A stretch of 64,000 nt of DNA from Microbacterium esteraromaticum (GCF_014084045.1 NZ_CP043732.1:1860001-1924000); one strand, 5' to 3'. Shown: positions 44,465-58,559, counted from the first letter of the stretch. Numbers and translations: made by a program. Notes: a model not told the origin generated them from the letters alone.

Positions 44465-45469
44465 GTGCTTCGAACAATAGGCAAGCGGCTGCTGCTGCTC
44501 ATCCCCACGCTCTTCGGCCTCAGCATCCTGCTGTTCGCCTGGGTCCGCGCACTCCCGGGCGGTCCGGCGGTCGCCCTCCTCGGCGAGAAGGCCACGCCTG
44601 AGGCCATCGAGCAGGTCAACCAGCTGTACGGATTCGACCGCCCGCTGATCGAGCAGTACGTGACCTGGATCGGACGCCTGCTGCAGGGCGACTTCGGCTC
44701 CTCGATCGTCACGTCCCGCCCCGTCGTCGAGGAGTTCTTCCGCCGGTTCCCGGCGACGATCGAGCTCAGCGTCGCGGCCCTCATCATCGCGGTGGGCGTC
44801 GGCATCCCGCTCGGTTACTGGGCGGCACGCCGCCACGGCAAGTGGACCGACCACTCCGCGGTGATCTTCAGCCTCGTCGGCATCACCATCCCGGTGTTCT
44901 TCCTGGCCTTCATCCTGAAGTACATCTTCGCGGTGCAGCTGGGCTGGCTGCCCTCGGACGGCCGGCAGAGCCCGCGCATCGACGCGACGCACGTCACCGG
45001 CTTCTACGTCTGGGACGGCATCATCACCGGCGAGTTCGATGCGGCGTGGGATGCCGTGCTGCACCTGGTGCTGCCGGCCCTCGCACTCGGGACCATCCCG
45101 CTCGCGATCATCGTGCGCATCACCAGGGCGAGCGTCCTCGAGGTGCAGAACGCCGACTACGTGCGCACCGGAAAGGCGAAGGGCGTGGCATCGTCCACCC
45201 TCCGCAACCGGTTCATCCTGCGCAACGCGATGCTGCCCGTGATCACCACCATCGGTCTGCAGACCGGCCTGCTGATCTCGGGCGCGGTGCTCACCGAGAC
45301 CGTCTTCGCGTATCCGGGAGTCGGCTCGTTCCTCGCGCAGTCGATCTTCTCGCGAGACTTCCCGGTGCTGCAGGGCTTCATCATCTTCATCGCGATCGCG
45401 TACGCGCTGATCAACCTGGCCGTCGACGTGTCGTACAGCCTGATCGATCCGAGAGTGAGGGTTCAGTGA
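44465..45469 (+). CDS. Peptide ABC transporter permease (DppB-like)
   Basis: A 334-residue membrane protein with six segments. The first (LLLLIPTLFGLSILLFAWV) is followed by LPGGPAVALLG, the long periplasmic loop of DppB-type permeases (VNQLYGFDRPLIEQYVTWIGRLLQGDFGSS), the EAA-type loop (RITRASVLEVQNADYVRTGKAKG) and TETVFAYPGVGSFLAQ. GTG 44465 has GGAGAA upstream. Its stop shares a base with the next start. Confidence 0.95.
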   Translation: MLRTIGKRLLLLIPTLFGLSILLFAWVRALPGGPAVALLGEKATPEAIEQVNQLYGFDRPLIEQYVTWIGRLLQGDFGSSIVTSRPVVEEFFRRFPATIELSVAALIIAVGVGIPLGYWAARRHGKWTDHSAVIFSLVGITIPVFFLAFILKYIFAVQLGWLPSDGRQSPRIDATHVTGFYVWDGIITGEFDAAWDAVLHLVLPALALGTIPLAIIVRITRASVLEVQNADYVRTGKAKGVASSTLRNRFILRNAMLPVITTIGLQTGLLISGAVLTETVFAYPGVGSFLAQSIFSRDFPVLQGFIIFIAIAYALINLAVDVSYSLIDPRVRVQ

Positions 45470-46416
45470 TGAGCGCAGTGCTCCCACCCGCACAGGGCGG
45501 CGAGGTGCTCGACACCGTCGCCGTCGCACAGGCCGATCTGAAGTCCGGCGGCGGCTTCTGGCAGGACGTCTTCCGCCGCCTTCGGCGCAACCCCGCAGCG
45601 TGGGTCGGGGCCGTGATCGTCGTGCTCTTCCTGCTCGTCGCCGCATTGTCGCCGCTCCTGGCTCCCTACCCGGAGCGCGCGCTGCCGGGCACGGAGCACA
45701 TCACCCCGACCACCATCCCCGGCATCGGAGAGATCGACGGGTTCCCCCTCGGGCTCGACCGCTTCGGCGGCGACGTGCTCTCGAAGCTGATCTGGGGAGC
45801 GCAGGCCTCCCTGCTCGTGGGCGTGGTCTCGACCGCGCTCGGCCTGGTCGGCGGAATGATCCTCGGTCTCATCGCCGGCACCTTCGGCGGGTGGGTCGAC
45901 ACCCTGATCATGCGCATCGTCGACATCATCCTGTCGGTGCCGAACCTGTTGCTGGCCGTGTCGATCGCCGCGATCCTCGGCCAGACGCCATCGGCGGTGA
46001 TGATCGCCATCGGAGCCTCGCAGGTTCCGATCTTCGCGCGCCTGCTGCGCGCCTCGATGCTGCAGCAGCGCTCGGCGGAGTATGTGCTCTCGGCCCAGAC
46101 GCTCGGCCTCGGACGCGGACGCATCACCATGTCGCATGTGCTGCCGAACGCCATCGGACCTGTCATCGTGCAGGGCACGCTGACCCTGGCCACCGCGGTG
46201 ATCGACGCGGCGGCGCTGTCGTTCCTCGGTCTCGGCGGCGGTCGCCCCGAGACGGCGGAATGGGGTCGGATGCTGACCTATGCCCAGAACGAGCTGGCGA
46301 TCGCTCCGCAGCTGGCGTTCCTGCCCGGCATCTGCATCGCGGTGACCGCGCTGGGCTTCACGCTGTTCGGCGAAGCGCTGCGCGAGGCGATGGACCCCAG
46401 GACCAGGGCGCGTTGA
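45469..46416 (+). CDS. Peptide ABC transporter permease (DppC-like)
   Basis: A 315-residue permease that pairs with the preceding one. The first segment (AAWVGAVIVVLFLLVAALSPLLAPY), LGLDRFGGDVLSKLIWGAQASL, the EAA loop RLLRASMLQQRSAEYVLSAQTLG and the C-terminal SFLGLGGGRPETAEWGRML are typical of DppC/OppC. ATG 45469 overlaps the upstream stop; GTG 45466 is an alternative. Confidence 0.95.
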   Translation: MSAVLPPAQGGEVLDTVAVAQADLKSGGGFWQDVFRRLRRNPAAWVGAVIVVLFLLVAALSPLLAPYPERALPGTEHITPTTIPGIGEIDGFPLGLDRFGGDVLSKLIWGAQASLLVGVVSTALGLVGGMILGLIAGTFGGWVDTLIMRIVDIILSVPNLLLAVSIAAILGQTPSAVMIAIGASQVPIFARLLRASMLQQRSAEYVLSAQTLGLGRGRITMSHVLPNAIGPVIVQGTLTLATAVIDAAALSFLGLGGGRPETAEWGRMLTYAQNELAIAPQLAFLPGICIAVTALGFTLFGEALREAMDPRTRAR

Positions 46417-46427
46417 GGGACGAGACG

Positions 46428-48098
46428 ATGGATATGCACAACACGAACGAATCCCCGCGCCAGCCGCTGCTGCAGGTGTCGAACCTCGCCGTCGACTTCG
46501 GCACCATGGACGGCGTGGTGCACGCCGTCGAGGGCGTCGACCTCGAGATCGCGGCCGGTGAGACCGTCGCCATCGTCGGCGAGTCCGGCTCGGGCAAGTC
46601 CACGACGGCGATGGCTGTGATCGGCCTGCTCGCCTCCGGCGGACACGTGGCCGGCGGGAGCATCACGCTCGACGGACGCGAGCTGGTCGGCATCGCCGAG
46701 AGCGAGATGCGCAGGATCCGAGGCCGCGACATCGGCATGGTCCCGCAGGACCCGATGTCGAACCTCAACCCGGTCGCCAAGATCGGCACGCAGGTGGCCG
46801 AGACGCTGCTCGCGCACGGGCTCGCCAACCGCGGCAACGTGCAGCAGAAGGTCGTCGAGGCGCTCTCGGCCGCAGGTCTTCCCGACCCCGAGCGGCGCGC
46901 CAAGCAGTATCCGCACGAGCTGTCGGGCGGTCTGCGCCAGCGCGCCCTGATCGCGATCGGCCTGGCGTGCCGTCCTCGGCTGCTCATCGCCGACGAGCCC
47001 ACCAGCGCGCTCGACGTCACGGTGCAGCAGACCATCCTCGACCAGCTCGAGGAGATGACCCGCGAGCTGGGCACGGCCGTGCTGCTGATCACCCACGACC
47101 TCGGCCTCGCCGCCGAGCGCGCACAGCGCGTCGTGGTGATGCACCGCGGACGGGTGGTCGAGCAGGGCCCGGCACGGCAGATCCTCGAGGACCCGCAGCA
47201 CCCGTACACGCAGAGCCTGGTGAAGGCGGCGCCGTCGATCGCGGCCGCGCGCCTGCAGCCCGAGGTGTTCGCCGGTGCCGACACGACGGGGGAGGGGCAG
47301 ACGGAGGTCGTCGACAACATCGTCGAGATCGAGGGTCTGCGCAAGGTCTACCCCATCCGTGGCCAGGCAGAGGACTTCGTCGCCGTGGACGACGTATCGC
47401 TCGCCGTGCCACGGGGGAAGACCGTCGCGATCGTGGGGGAGTCGGGCTCGGGCAAGACGACGACGGCAAGAATGCTGCTCAAGCTCATCGAGCCGACGGC
47501 GGGGACGATCCGCTTCGAGGGCCGCGACATCGCGAAGCTCGATCGCGCGCAGGCGAAGGAGTTCCGCCAGCGCGTGCAGCCGGTGTTCCAGGACCCGTAT
47601 TCGAGCCTCAATCCGATGTTCACGATCGAGCGCCTGATCGCCGAGCCGCTGGAGTTCTACAAGCGGGGCAACCGCACCGAGCGCCGAGCGCGCGTGCGCA
47701 AGCTGCTCGACGATGTCGCCCTGCCGCAGTCGATGCTGCAGCGCTACCCGTCCGAGCTGTCGGGAGGTCAGCGCCAGCGCGTCGCGATCGCCCGTGCGCT
47801 CGCGCTCTCGCCCGATCTGGTCGTGTGCGATGAGCCGGTCTCGGCGCTCGACGTGCTCGTGCAGGACCAGATCCTCACTCTGCTCGGCGACCTGCAGAAG
47901 GAGTACGGGCTCAGCTATCTGTTCATCTCCCACGACCTCGCCGTCGTGCGGCTGATCAGCGACTTCGTGTGCGTCATGAAGGACGGCGCGCTCGTCGAGG
48001 CGGCGAGCTCGGAGGAGATCTTCACCAACCCCCGCGACCCGTACACGCGTCGCCTGCTGGCCTCCATCCCCGGCAACGAGCTCGGCATCGCCTCCTGA
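46428..48098 (+). CDS. Peptide ABC transporter ATPase, fused DppD-DppF type
   Basis: A 556-residue protein with two complete ATPase domains. Domain 1 (about 15-270) has [51 protein letters not shown] and LLITHDLG; domain 2 (about 300-545) has [50 protein letters not shown] and LFISHDLAVV. Each ends in the oligopeptide-type C-terminal motif (PQHPYTQSL, PRDPYTRRLL). It completes the four-gene importer. ATG 46428 follows GAGGGACGAG. Confidence 0.96.
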   Translation: MDMHNTNESPRQPLLQVSNLAVDFGTMDGVVHAVEGVDLEIAAGETVAIVGESGSGKSTTAMAVIGLLASGGHVAGGSITLDGRELVGIAESEMRRIRGRDIGMVPQDPMSNLNPVAKIGTQVAETLLAHGLANRGNVQQKVVEALSAAGLPDPERRAKQYPHELSGGLRQRALIAIGLACRPRLLIADEPTSALDVTVQQTILDQLEEMTRELGTAVLLITHDLGLAAERAQRVVVMHRGRVVEQGPARQILEDPQHPYTQSLVKAAPSIAAARLQPEVFAGADTTGEGQTEVVDNIVEIEGLRKVYPIRGQAEDFVAVDDVSLAVPRGKTVAIVGESGSGKTTTARMLLKLIEPTAGTIRFEGRDIAKLDRAQAKEFRQRVQPVFQDPYSSLNPMFTIERLIAEPLEFYKRGNRTERRARVRKLLDDVALPQSMLQRYPSELSGGQRQRVAIARALALSPDLVVCDEPVSALDVLVQDQILTLLGDLQKEYGLSYLFISHDLAVVRLISDFVCVMKDGALVEAASSEEIFTNPRDPYTRRLLASIPGNELGIAS

Positions 48099-48222
48099 CA
48101 CCCGCACGCCCGCACATCGGTCTTGTGCGCGGCGCGCGGCGGGTCTAGAACGGTGCTGTGCGGCGACGGCGCCGCATCGAGCCGAGGGGAGGCGACTCGT
48201 TTCTCTGGGGATGGGAACGAAC

Positions 48223-48534
48223 ATGAAGAAGGCTGTGATCGGCTGCGCACTTGCGCTGATGCTCGTGGCGGGCAGCAGCGCAACGGCGATGGCCGGCGAG
48301 TACACCGGCAATGGCGGCGACGTGAAGGGCGGCGACAAGGCGCACTCGGCGTGCCACTTCTCGGGGCGCGATCTGCCCGACGACGTGGAGATGAATCCGA
48401 TGCCATGGATGAACGACGATGCCGTCACCGGCGGGCACGTGCAGAGCTACGGGATGCTGGTGCGCGCTGGCATGAAGGGCGCCGAGGGCGGCCCCGGTGT
48501 GGCCTGCCGCGGCAGCGCCATGCACGAGGAATGA
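48223..48534 (+). CDS. Small secreted protein of unknown function
   Basis: A 103-residue protein with a clear Sec signal (KKAVIGCALALMLVAGSSATAMAG) and a mature part of about 80 residues containing two cysteines (HSACHFSGRDLP and GVACRGSAMHEE) and many Gly, Asp and Met residues. I do not recognise a family. ATG 48223 has GGGAA upstream; ATG 48211 is an alternative adding four residues. A hairpin terminator follows. Confidence 0.75.
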   Translation: MKKAVIGCALALMLVAGSSATAMAGEYTGNGGDVKGGDKAHSACHFSGRDLPDDVEMNPMPWMNDDAVTGGHVQSYGMLVRAGMKGAEGGPGVACRGSAMHEE

Positions 48535-48555
48535 CCGCCTCGACTCGCTGACGGT

Positions 48556-48590
48556 TCCGGATGCCATGGCTCGGCACCGTGGCATCCGGA
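48556..48590. terminator. Bidirectional hairpin terminator
   Basis: TCCGGATGCCA (48556-48566) is perfectly inverted at 48580-48590 around a 13-base loop, between two converging genes. Confidence 0.75.
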
Positions 48591-48593
48591 CAC

Positions 48594-49094
48594 TCAGCTC
48601 AGATCCGGGTCGCGCGCCCAGCGCGGCGCGAGGGCGCGCACGCGCAACGCGCGCAGCTGCCACGTCGCCCACAGCGCCGGCCACAGCAGCACGGCCGTCG
48701 GCCCGTCGAAGGTGAGCCGCTCGCGCCACAGGGTGCGGTCCGGCCGCCCGGGCTGGGGCGAGACCGCCATCTGGTGGTCCCAGACGTCGAGGCCGCCGAG
48801 CGGGCCGGTGAGGGGGATGCCGCTGTCGCGGAGGATGCGGACCCGACCGCCGGGTTCGTCGACCGTGCGATCATCGACGCGGATCAGCTGCGTGCCGACC
48901 GGGATGCGGCCGAAGACCGCCAGTCGCACGGGAGCCTCATCGCCGGGCATCCACCGCTCCGGCACCGGGCCGGGCAGAAGCGACTGCACCTGCAGCAGCG
49001 GCGCATACAGCTTCCCGAGGATGCGCGGCGAGTGCAGGGCTCGCCAGGCCGTGTCGGGGTCGCAGCCTATGGTGAACCTGAGCACGATGCGCAT
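48594..49094 (-). CDS. Hypothetical protein, SRPBCC/DUF-like
   Basis: A 166-residue protein. The opening RIVLRFTIGCDPDTAWRALHSP and the strand-rich middle with IPLTGPLGGLDVWDHQMAVSP and LWRERLTFDG resemble START/SRPBCC ligand-binding folds, but the match is weak. ATG 49094 is the likely start because the residues upstream are unlike the fold and run into the rpoB promoter region; no good ribosome binding site is seen. The function is unknown. Confidence 0.65.
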   Translation of the reverse strand: MRIVLRFTIGCDPDTAWRALHSPRILGKLYAPLLQVQSLLPGPVPERWMPGDEAPVRLAVFGRIPVGTQLIRVDDRTVDEPGGRVRILRDSGIPLTGPLGGLDVWDHQMAVSPQPGRPDRTLWRERLTFDGPTAVLLWPALWATWQLRALRVRALAPRWARDPDLS

Positions 49095-49144
49095 ACTGCA
49101 GTGTCGCTCATACCGCAGCGGCGGGCATTGGTCAAGGATCCTGC

Positions 49145-49173
49145 TTGCCATGTCGTGAAATCGTGCGTATAGT
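49145..49173 (+). promoter_or_regulatory. rpoBC promoter
   Basis: TTGCCA (49145-49150) and TATAGT (49168-49173) are 17 bases apart, a strong housekeeping-type promoter. The predicted message would carry a leader of about 118 bases before rpoB, with GGAGG about ten bases before the TTG start. Confidence 0.8.
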
Positions 49174-49298
49174 TGGTAGTTGCGCTCGCTTCTCCGTGCC
49201 CTCATATGGTGGTCGGCATCCGTTGAGCTCTCGAGCGCGTTCTCCACCGACGTCTAGGAATCGACCAGCCCCTGCACGGGCTCACGGAGGTTACTCCC

Positions 49299-52200
49299 TT
49301 GGCTGCTGCTCGCAACGCATCCACATCCACCACCAACAAGAACGGCCGCGGAGTCTCCCGCCTCTCGTTCGCCAAGATCTCCGACACGCTGACGGTCCCG
49401 GACCTTCTCGCGCTGCAGACCGAGTCCTTCGGCTGGCTCGTCGGCAACGACGACTGGAAGGCCCGCGTCGCCGAGGCCAAGAAGTCCGGCCGCAGCGACG
49501 TCTCCGAGATCTCGGGTCTCGGCGAGATCTTCGAGGAGATCTCCCCGATCGAGGACCTCGGCGAGACGATGCAGCTCTCGTTCACCAACCCGTACCTCGA
49601 GCCCGAGAAGTACTCGATCGACGAGTGCAAGGAGCGCGGCAAGACCTACGCCGCCCCGCTGTACGTCGAGGCCGAGTTCATGAACCACCTCACGGGTGAG
49701 ATCAAGACCCAGACGGTCTTCATGGGCGACTTCCCGCTGCAGACCGACAAGGGCACGTTCATCATCAACGGCTCCGAGCGCGTCGTCGTCTCGCAGCTCG
49801 TTCGCTCGCCCGGTGTCTACTTCGACAAGACCCCCGACAAGACCAGTGACAAGGACATCGTCACCGCTCGCGTCATCCCCAGCCGCGGCGCGTGGCTCGA
49901 GTTCGAGATCGACAAGCGCGACCAGGTCGGCGTGCGCATCGACCGCAAGCGCAAGCAGTCCGTCACCGTCTTCCTGAAGGCGCTCGGCCTGTCGAGCGAG
50001 CAGATCCTCGCCGAGTTCGCCGGCTTCCCCTCCATCGAGGAGACCCTGGCGAAGGACACCATCCTCACCCAGGAAGACGCCCTGCGCGACATCTACCGCA
50101 AGCTGCGTCCGGGCGAGCAGGTGGCCGCCGAGGCAGCGCGCTCGCTGCTCGACAACTTCTACTTCAACCCGAAGCGCTACGACCTGGCGAAGGTGGGTCG
50201 CTACAAGATCAACCAGAAGCTCGGTCTCGCGGCCCCGCTCACCGACTCGGTGCTGACCGTCGACGACATCGTCGCGACGATCAAGTACCTGGTGCGCATC
50301 CACCGCGGCGACGAGACGTTCGAGGGTGTCCGCGGCGGCAAGAAGACCGAGATCCGCATCGCCACCGACGACATCGACAACTTCGGCAACCGTCGCATCC
50401 GCGCGGTCGGCGAGCTGATCCAGAACCAGGTCCGCACCGGTCTGTCGCGCATGGAGCGCGTCGTCCGCGAGCGCATGACCACGCAGGACATCGAGGCCAT
50501 CACCCCGCAGACCCTGATCAACGTGCGCCCCGTCGTGGCCGCGATCAAGGAGTTCTTCGGCACCTCGCAGCTGTCGCAGTTCATGGACCAGAACAACCCG
50601 CTCGCGGGTCTGACCAACAAGCGCCGTCTGTCGGCCCTCGGCCCCGGTGGTCTCTCGCGTGACCGCGCCGGCGTCGAGGTGCGAGACGTGCACCCCTCGC
50701 ACTACGGCCGCATGTGCCCGATCGAGACTCCTGAAGGCCCGAACATCGGTCTGATCGGTGCTCTCGCGACCTTCGCGCGCATCAACTCGTTCGGCTTCAT
50801 CGAGACCCCGTACCGTCGTGTCGTCGACGGTGCCGTCACCGACCAGATCGACTACCTCACGGCAGCCGAGGAGGTCGACTTCAACATCGCGCAGGCCAAC
50901 GCCCCGCTCGACAAGAACGGCCGCTTCACCGAGAGCCACGTCCTGGCCCGTCCCCGCGGCGGATCGGGTGAGGTCGACCTGTTCCTGCCCGAGGAGATCG
51001 GCTACATCGACGTCTCGCCGCGCCAGATGGTGTCGGTCGCGACCTCGCTCGTGCCGTTCCTCGAGCACGACGACGCGCAGCGCGCGCTCATGGGCGCCAA
51101 CATGCAGCGTCAGGCCGTGCCGCTGCTCCGTTCCGACTCGCCGCTCGTCGGCACCGGTATGGAGGGCTACACCGCCATCGACGCAGGTGACGTCGTCACC
51201 GCGCAGAAGGCCGGTGTCGTCAGCGAGGTCTCCGCAGACCGCGTCGTCGTCATGCTCGACGAGGGCGGCACGCAGGAGTACCACCTGCGCAAGTTCGACC
51301 GCTCGAACCAGGGCACGTCCTACAACCAGCGCGTGATCGTCAACGCCGGTGAGCGCGTCGAGGTCGGCGAGGTCATCGCCGACGGCCCCGCCACCGAGAA
51401 CGGCGAGCTGGCGCTCGGCAAGAACCTGCTCGTCGCGTTCATGCCGTGGGAGGGCCACAACTTCGAGGACGCGATCATCCTGAGCCAGGAGCTGGTGAAG
51501 GACGACACCCTCTCGTCTATCCACATCGAGGAGTACGAGGTCGACGCCCGCGACACGAAGCTGGGCAAGGAGGAGATCACCCGTGACCTCCCCAACGTCA
51601 GCCCCGAGCTGCTGAAGGACCTCGACGAGCGCGGCATCATCCGCATCGGCGCCGAGGTCCGCCCCGGCGACATCCTCGTCGGCAAGGTCACGCCGAAGGG
51701 CGAGACCGAGCTGTCGGCCGAGGAGCGCCTGCTTCGCGCCATCTTCAACGAGAAGAGCCGCGAGGTGCGCGACACCTCGCTGAAGGTTCCTCACGGTGAG
51801 CAGGGCACGATCATCGCCGTCAAGGAGTTCGACGCCGAGGAGGGCGACGACGAGCTGGGCTCGGGCGTCAACCGCCGCGTCGTGGTCTACATCGCCCAGA
51901 AGCGCAAGATCACCGAGGGCGACAAGCTCGCCGGCCGTCACGGCAACAAGGGCGTCATCGCGAAGATCCTGCCCGTCGAGGACATGCCCTTCATGTCGGA
52001 CGGCACGCCGGTCGACGTCGTGCTGAACCCGCTCGGCATCCCGGGTCGAATGAACTTCGGCCAGGTCCTCGAGACCCACCTCGGCTGGATCGCCAAGACC
52101 GGATGGAAGGTGGAAGGCAACCCCGAGTGGGCTGTCAAGCTGCCCGAGAACGGTCGCGACGTCGCCCCGAACACCAAGGTCGCGACCCCGGTGTTCGACG

Positions 52201-52799
52201 GCGCCAGCGAGGAGGAGATCTCCGGTCTGCTCGACTCGACCCTGCCGACCCGCGACGGCGTGCGCCTGATCGACTCGTCGGGCAAGACGCAGCTGTTCGA
52301 CGGCCGCTCGGGCGAGCCGTTCCCGGCTCCCATCTCGGTCGGCTACATGTACATCCTGAAGCTGCACCACCTCGTCGACGACAAGATCCACGCTCGTTCG
52401 ACCGGCCCCTACTCGATGATCACGCAGCAGCCGCTCGGCGGTAAGGCGCAGTTCGGTGGACAGCGCTTCGGTGAGATGGAGGTGTGGGCCCTCGAGGCCT
52501 ACGGTGCCGCGTATGCGCTGCAGGAGCTGCTCACCATCAAGTCCGACGACATCCTCGGCCGCGTCAAGGTGTACGAGGCGATCGTCAAGGGCGAGAACAT
52601 CCAGGAGCCCGGCATCCCCGAGTCCTTCAAGGTGCTCATGAAGGAGATGCAGTCGCTCTGCCTGAACGTCGAGGTCCTCTCGGCCGACGGCACCGCTGTC
52701 AACCTGCGAGACACCGACGACGAGGCCTTCCGCGCAGCGGAGGAGCTCGGCATCAACATCTCCAGCCGGTTCGAAGCCGCATCGATCGACGAGATCTGA
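49299..52799 (+). CDS. rpoB: RNA polymerase beta subunit
   Basis: A 1166-residue core enzyme subunit. The rifampicin-binding cluster reads [19 protein letters not shown] followed by [13 protein letters not shown]: the residue equivalent to E. coli His526 is Asn440, and Ser522 is Ala436. The start is TTG 49299 ([11 protein letters not shown]), with GGAGG upstream; this TTG start is typical of Microbacteriaceae rpoB. The gene is co-transcribed with rpoC; the gap between them carries a palindromic repeat. Confidence 0.98.
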   Translation: MAAARNASTSTTNKNGRGVSRLSFAKISDTLTVPDLLALQTESFGWLVGNDDWKARVAEAKKSGRSDVSEISGLGEIFEEISPIEDLGETMQLSFTNPYLEPEKYSIDECKERGKTYAAPLYVEAEFMNHLTGEIKTQTVFMGDFPLQTDKGTFIINGSERVVVSQLVRSPGVYFDKTPDKTSDKDIVTARVIPSRGAWLEFEIDKRDQVGVRIDRKRKQSVTVFLKALGLSSEQILAEFAGFPSIEETLAKDTILTQEDALRDIYRKLRPGEQVAAEAARSLLDNFYFNPKRYDLAKVGRYKINQKLGLAAPLTDSVLTVDDIVATIKYLVRIHRGDETFEGVRGGKKTEIRIATDDIDNFGNRRIRAVGELIQNQVRTGLSRMERVVRERMTTQDIEAITPQTLINVRPVVAAIKEFFGTSQLSQFMDQNNPLAGLTNKRRLSALGPGGLSRDRAGVEVRDVHPSHYGRMCPIETPEGPNIGLIGALATFARINSFGFIETPYRRVVDGAVTDQIDYLTAAEEVDFNIAQANAPLDKNGRFTESHVLARPRGGSGEVDLFLPEEIGYIDVSPRQMVSVATSLVPFLEHDDAQRALMGANMQRQAVPLLRSDSPLVGTGMEGYTAIDAGDVVTAQKAGVVSEVSADRVVVMLDEGGTQEYHLRKFDRSNQGTSYNQRVIVNAGERVEVGEVIADGPATENGELALGKNLLVAFMPWEGHNFEDAIILSQELVKDDTLSSIHIEEYEVDARDTKLGKEEITRDLPNVSPELLKDLDERGIIRIGAEVRPGDILVGKVTPKGETELSAEERLLRAIFNEKSREVRDTSLKVPHGEQGTIIAVKEFDAEEGDDELGSGVNRRVVVYIAQKRKITEGDKLAGRHGNKGVIAKILPVEDMPFMSDGTPVDVVLNPLGIPGRMNFGQVLETHLGWIAKTGWKVEGNPEWAVKLPENGRDVAPNTKVATPVFDGASEEEISGLLDSTLPTRDGVRLIDSSGKTQLFDGRSGEPFPAPISVGYMYILKLHHLVDDKIHARSTGPYSMITQQPLGGKAQFGGQRFGEMEVWALEAYGAAYALQELLTIKSDDILGRVKVYEAIVKGENIQEPGIPESFKVLMKEMQSLCLNVEVLSADGTAVNLRDTDDEAFRAAEELGINISSRFEAASIDEI

Positions 52800-52803
52800 T
52801 CGG

Positions 52804-52835
52804 CCCTTCGACAAGCTCAGGGCCCTCGAGGGCCC
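52804..52835 (+). repeat. Dispersed repeat motif in the rpoB-rpoC gap
   Basis: CCCTTCGACAAGCTCAGGG (52804-52822) is a sequence I recognise as widely dispersed in intergenic regions of actinobacteria and other high-GC bacteria. It overlaps GGGCCCTCGAGGGCCC (52820-52835), a perfect 16-bp palindrome. Together they occupy most of the 65-base gap between rpoB and rpoC, ahead of the rpoC ribosome binding site AGGAGA. Confidence 0.8.
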
Positions 52836-52864
52836 AAGGATGAATTTTCTAAACAGGAGAAATA

Positions 52865-56740
<3,876 letters not shown>

Positions 56741-56754
56741 TCTGGTGTGATGCG

Positions 56755-56789
56755 AAGGCCCCGGCCCCTCTTCGGAGGGCCGGGGCCTT
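56755..56789 (+). terminator. Terminator of the rpoBC operon
   Basis: AAGGCCCCGGCCC (56755-56767) is perfectly inverted at 56777-56789, with CTC-TTCG-GAG at the top and TTTC after the stem. The remaining 177 bases up to the next gene contain two direct copies of TTCGCGCGTT (56824, 56843) but no gene. Confidence 0.9.
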
Positions 56790-56966
56790 TCCCGTGCCCG
56801 CCGGCTCTCGCCGACGTGAGGTGTTCGCGCGTTCGGGAGGACTTCGCGCGTTGGGGAGGGAGTTCGCCCCGGGATCCTCCTCCCGAGGGCGCTTTCTCCT
56901 CCGGGCCGGGGGCAGGGGCGGGGGCGCCTCAGAGTGCGCCGCGCCGGCATCCCCGACCGCGAGACC

Positions 56967-57557
56967 TCAGGGCCAGAGAGCCTCGACGATGCTCGTCGTG
57001 TATCCCTTCGGGGCGAGGTTCGAATAGCGGGTGTCGATCAGCAGGTCGTCGCGCCAGAAGAGGGTGCGGCCGTCGGTGACCGGGTACTGCTCGTTCTGCC
57101 AGGTCTTCTCGCAGCGGGTGCCGTCGTCGGGGGTGTAGCACGTGAAGCCGTCGGTCGCGGCGAGCTCGTTGAGCATGTCCAGCGCGGGGCCGCGATCCAT
57201 CCGCGAGATCTTCGTTGTCAGGCCCGTGGTGTCGGCGTCGGGGGAGCCCCAGTTGCAGACGAGCGAGCCGTCGTCGAGCAGACCGCTGTCGCCGAAGCCG
57301 GGGTCGTTGAGCGGCACGTCCTTCAGCTGCGCGAGCACGTCGTCCGACAGGATCTTGCGACAGTCCCCCGGTAGCGGCATCAGGGTCTTCTCCGGCGCCG
57401 GCGAAGGCTTCGACGAGGGAGACGCCGATCCGGATGCCGTCGGCTTGTCGCTCTTCGCCGGCTTCGCCGCCTCTTCGGGGCCGGCTGTGGCACAGCCCGC
57501 CAGCAGGGACACGGATGCGAGGATGAGCGCGACTGCCGCGCCGGCGCGGAGCTTCAT
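56967..57557 (-). CDS. Putative lipoprotein (DUF3558-like)
   Basis: A 196-residue exported protein. The lipobox LLAGC gives lipidated Cys22, followed by a Ser/Pro/Lys linker and a C-terminal domain with paired cysteines (GDCRKIL, SLVCNWGSP, FTCYTPDDGTRCEKTW). The pattern resembles actinobacterial DUF3558/sensor-type lipoproteins of unknown role, with moderate certainty. ATG 57557 has TACCCT (57568-57563) ending five bases upstream; it is divergent from the PfkB kinase gene. Confidence 0.78.
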   Translation of the reverse strand: MKLRAGAAVALILASVSLLAGCATAGPEEAAKPAKSDKPTASGSASPSSKPSPAPEKTLMPLPGDCRKILSDDVLAQLKDVPLNDPGFGDSGLLDDGSLVCNWGSPDADTTGLTTKISRMDRGPALDMLNELAATDGFTCYTPDDGTRCEKTWQNEQYPVTDGRTLFWRDDLLIDTRYSNLAPKGYTTSIVEALWP

Positions 57558-57653
57558 GACACAGGGTAGGACCGCCCGCCGCCGCGACGCGGAGCCGCGC
57601 CGTGGCGCGTCACCGCCATGCTGTCCGTGGCACAGTCGAGGTACTCTCGCAGA

Positions 57654-58559
57654 ATGACTGCTGTGGTGATCGGGGATGCCCTGATCGATGAGATCCGGGA
57701 TGCGTCGGGCGTGCGCGAACTGGTCGGCGGCGCCGCGCTGAACGTCGCGGTCGGAATGCGCCGGCTGGGCGTCGACACGACGCTGATCGCGATGGTCGGC
57801 GACGACGAGGCCGGCGCGCACATCCGCGAGTACCTGCGCGATCACGGCGTGCGTCTGATCGAGAGCCCGTCTCCGCTGGGTTCATCGCGAGCGGTCGTCA
57901 CCCGTTCGCCGGAGGGCGAGCCGCAGTACGTGTTCAACGAGGCTGCCCGAGCCCGAAGCATCCGATACGGCGACGAGATGCGGCAGGCGATCTCGACGGC
58001 GGACGTCGTCGCGATCAGCTGCTTCCCGTTCGACGTCACCGGCGAGGTGGATGCACTGGTCGATGCGCTCGGCGATGCCAGGGTGGCGCTCGATCCGAAT
58101 CCGAGGAGCGGCATGATGAGCGACGCCGCTCAGTTCGTGCGCGGGTTCGAGCGCCTCGCCGCCAGGGCGGAGCTGGTGAAGGTCGGCGCCGATGACGCGA
58201 CACTGCTGTACGACGGCGACCTCGACGCACTCCGAGCGCGGCTGCGAGGTCTCGGCTCAGGCGCCGTGCTCGCCACCGCCGGGGCGGAAGGCGCTGTGAT
58301 CGACTCCGCCGCGGGATCGTTCCGCGCCCCGATCGCGTCGCTTGCGGGGCCCGTGGTCGACACGGTGGGAGCCGGCGATGCCACACTGGCCGCGGTCGCC
58401 GCCGGGCTGTCGCAGGGCGAGCCGAAGACGGATGCCGAGTGGCAGCAGCTGCTCGATCGAGCCATGCTCATCGCCGCCGCGACCTGCCGCGCGGAGGGCG
58501 GTCTGCTGCGCACGCCCGAGTCGCTGGCGGATGCGCAGCACGGCGTGCACGGCAGCTGA
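57654..58559 (+). CDS. PfkB family carbohydrate kinase
   Basis: A 301-residue ribokinase-like sugar kinase. The N-terminal signature GGAALNVAVGMRRLG and the catalytic C-terminal DTVGAGDATLAAVAAG (general base Asp and anion hole) are clear. The substrate is not identifiable; fructose, ribose or a nucleoside are candidates. ATG 57654 has TACTCT (57642-57647) ending six bases upstream and no ribosome binding site. Confidence 0.92.
   Translation: MTAVVIGDALIDEIRDASGVRELVGGAALNVAVGMRRLGVDTTLIAMVGDDEAGAHIREYLRDHGVRLIESPSPLGSSRAVVTRSPEGEPQYVFNEAARARSIRYGDEMRQAISTADVVAISCFPFDVTGEVDALVDALGDARVALDPNPRSGMMSDAAQFVRGFERLAARAELVKVGADDATLLYDGDLDALRARLRGLGSGAVLATAGAEGAVIDSAAGSFRAPIASLAGPVVDTVGAGDATLAAVAAGLSQGEPKTDAEWQQLLDRAMLIAAATCRAEGGLLRTPESLADAQHGVHGS

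Noticed and set aside
42555..44477. Upstream extension of the LCP reading frame across the peptide-binding gene
   Set aside because: The residues upstream of ATG 42554 are a shadow of the plus-strand lipoprotein gene; the LCP protein has a normal start with its own -10 element.
56824..56870. TTCGCGCGTT direct repeats with 19-base period as a further four-unit element
   Set aside because: Units face only one direction and share no sequence with the GCCGACAYCC family.
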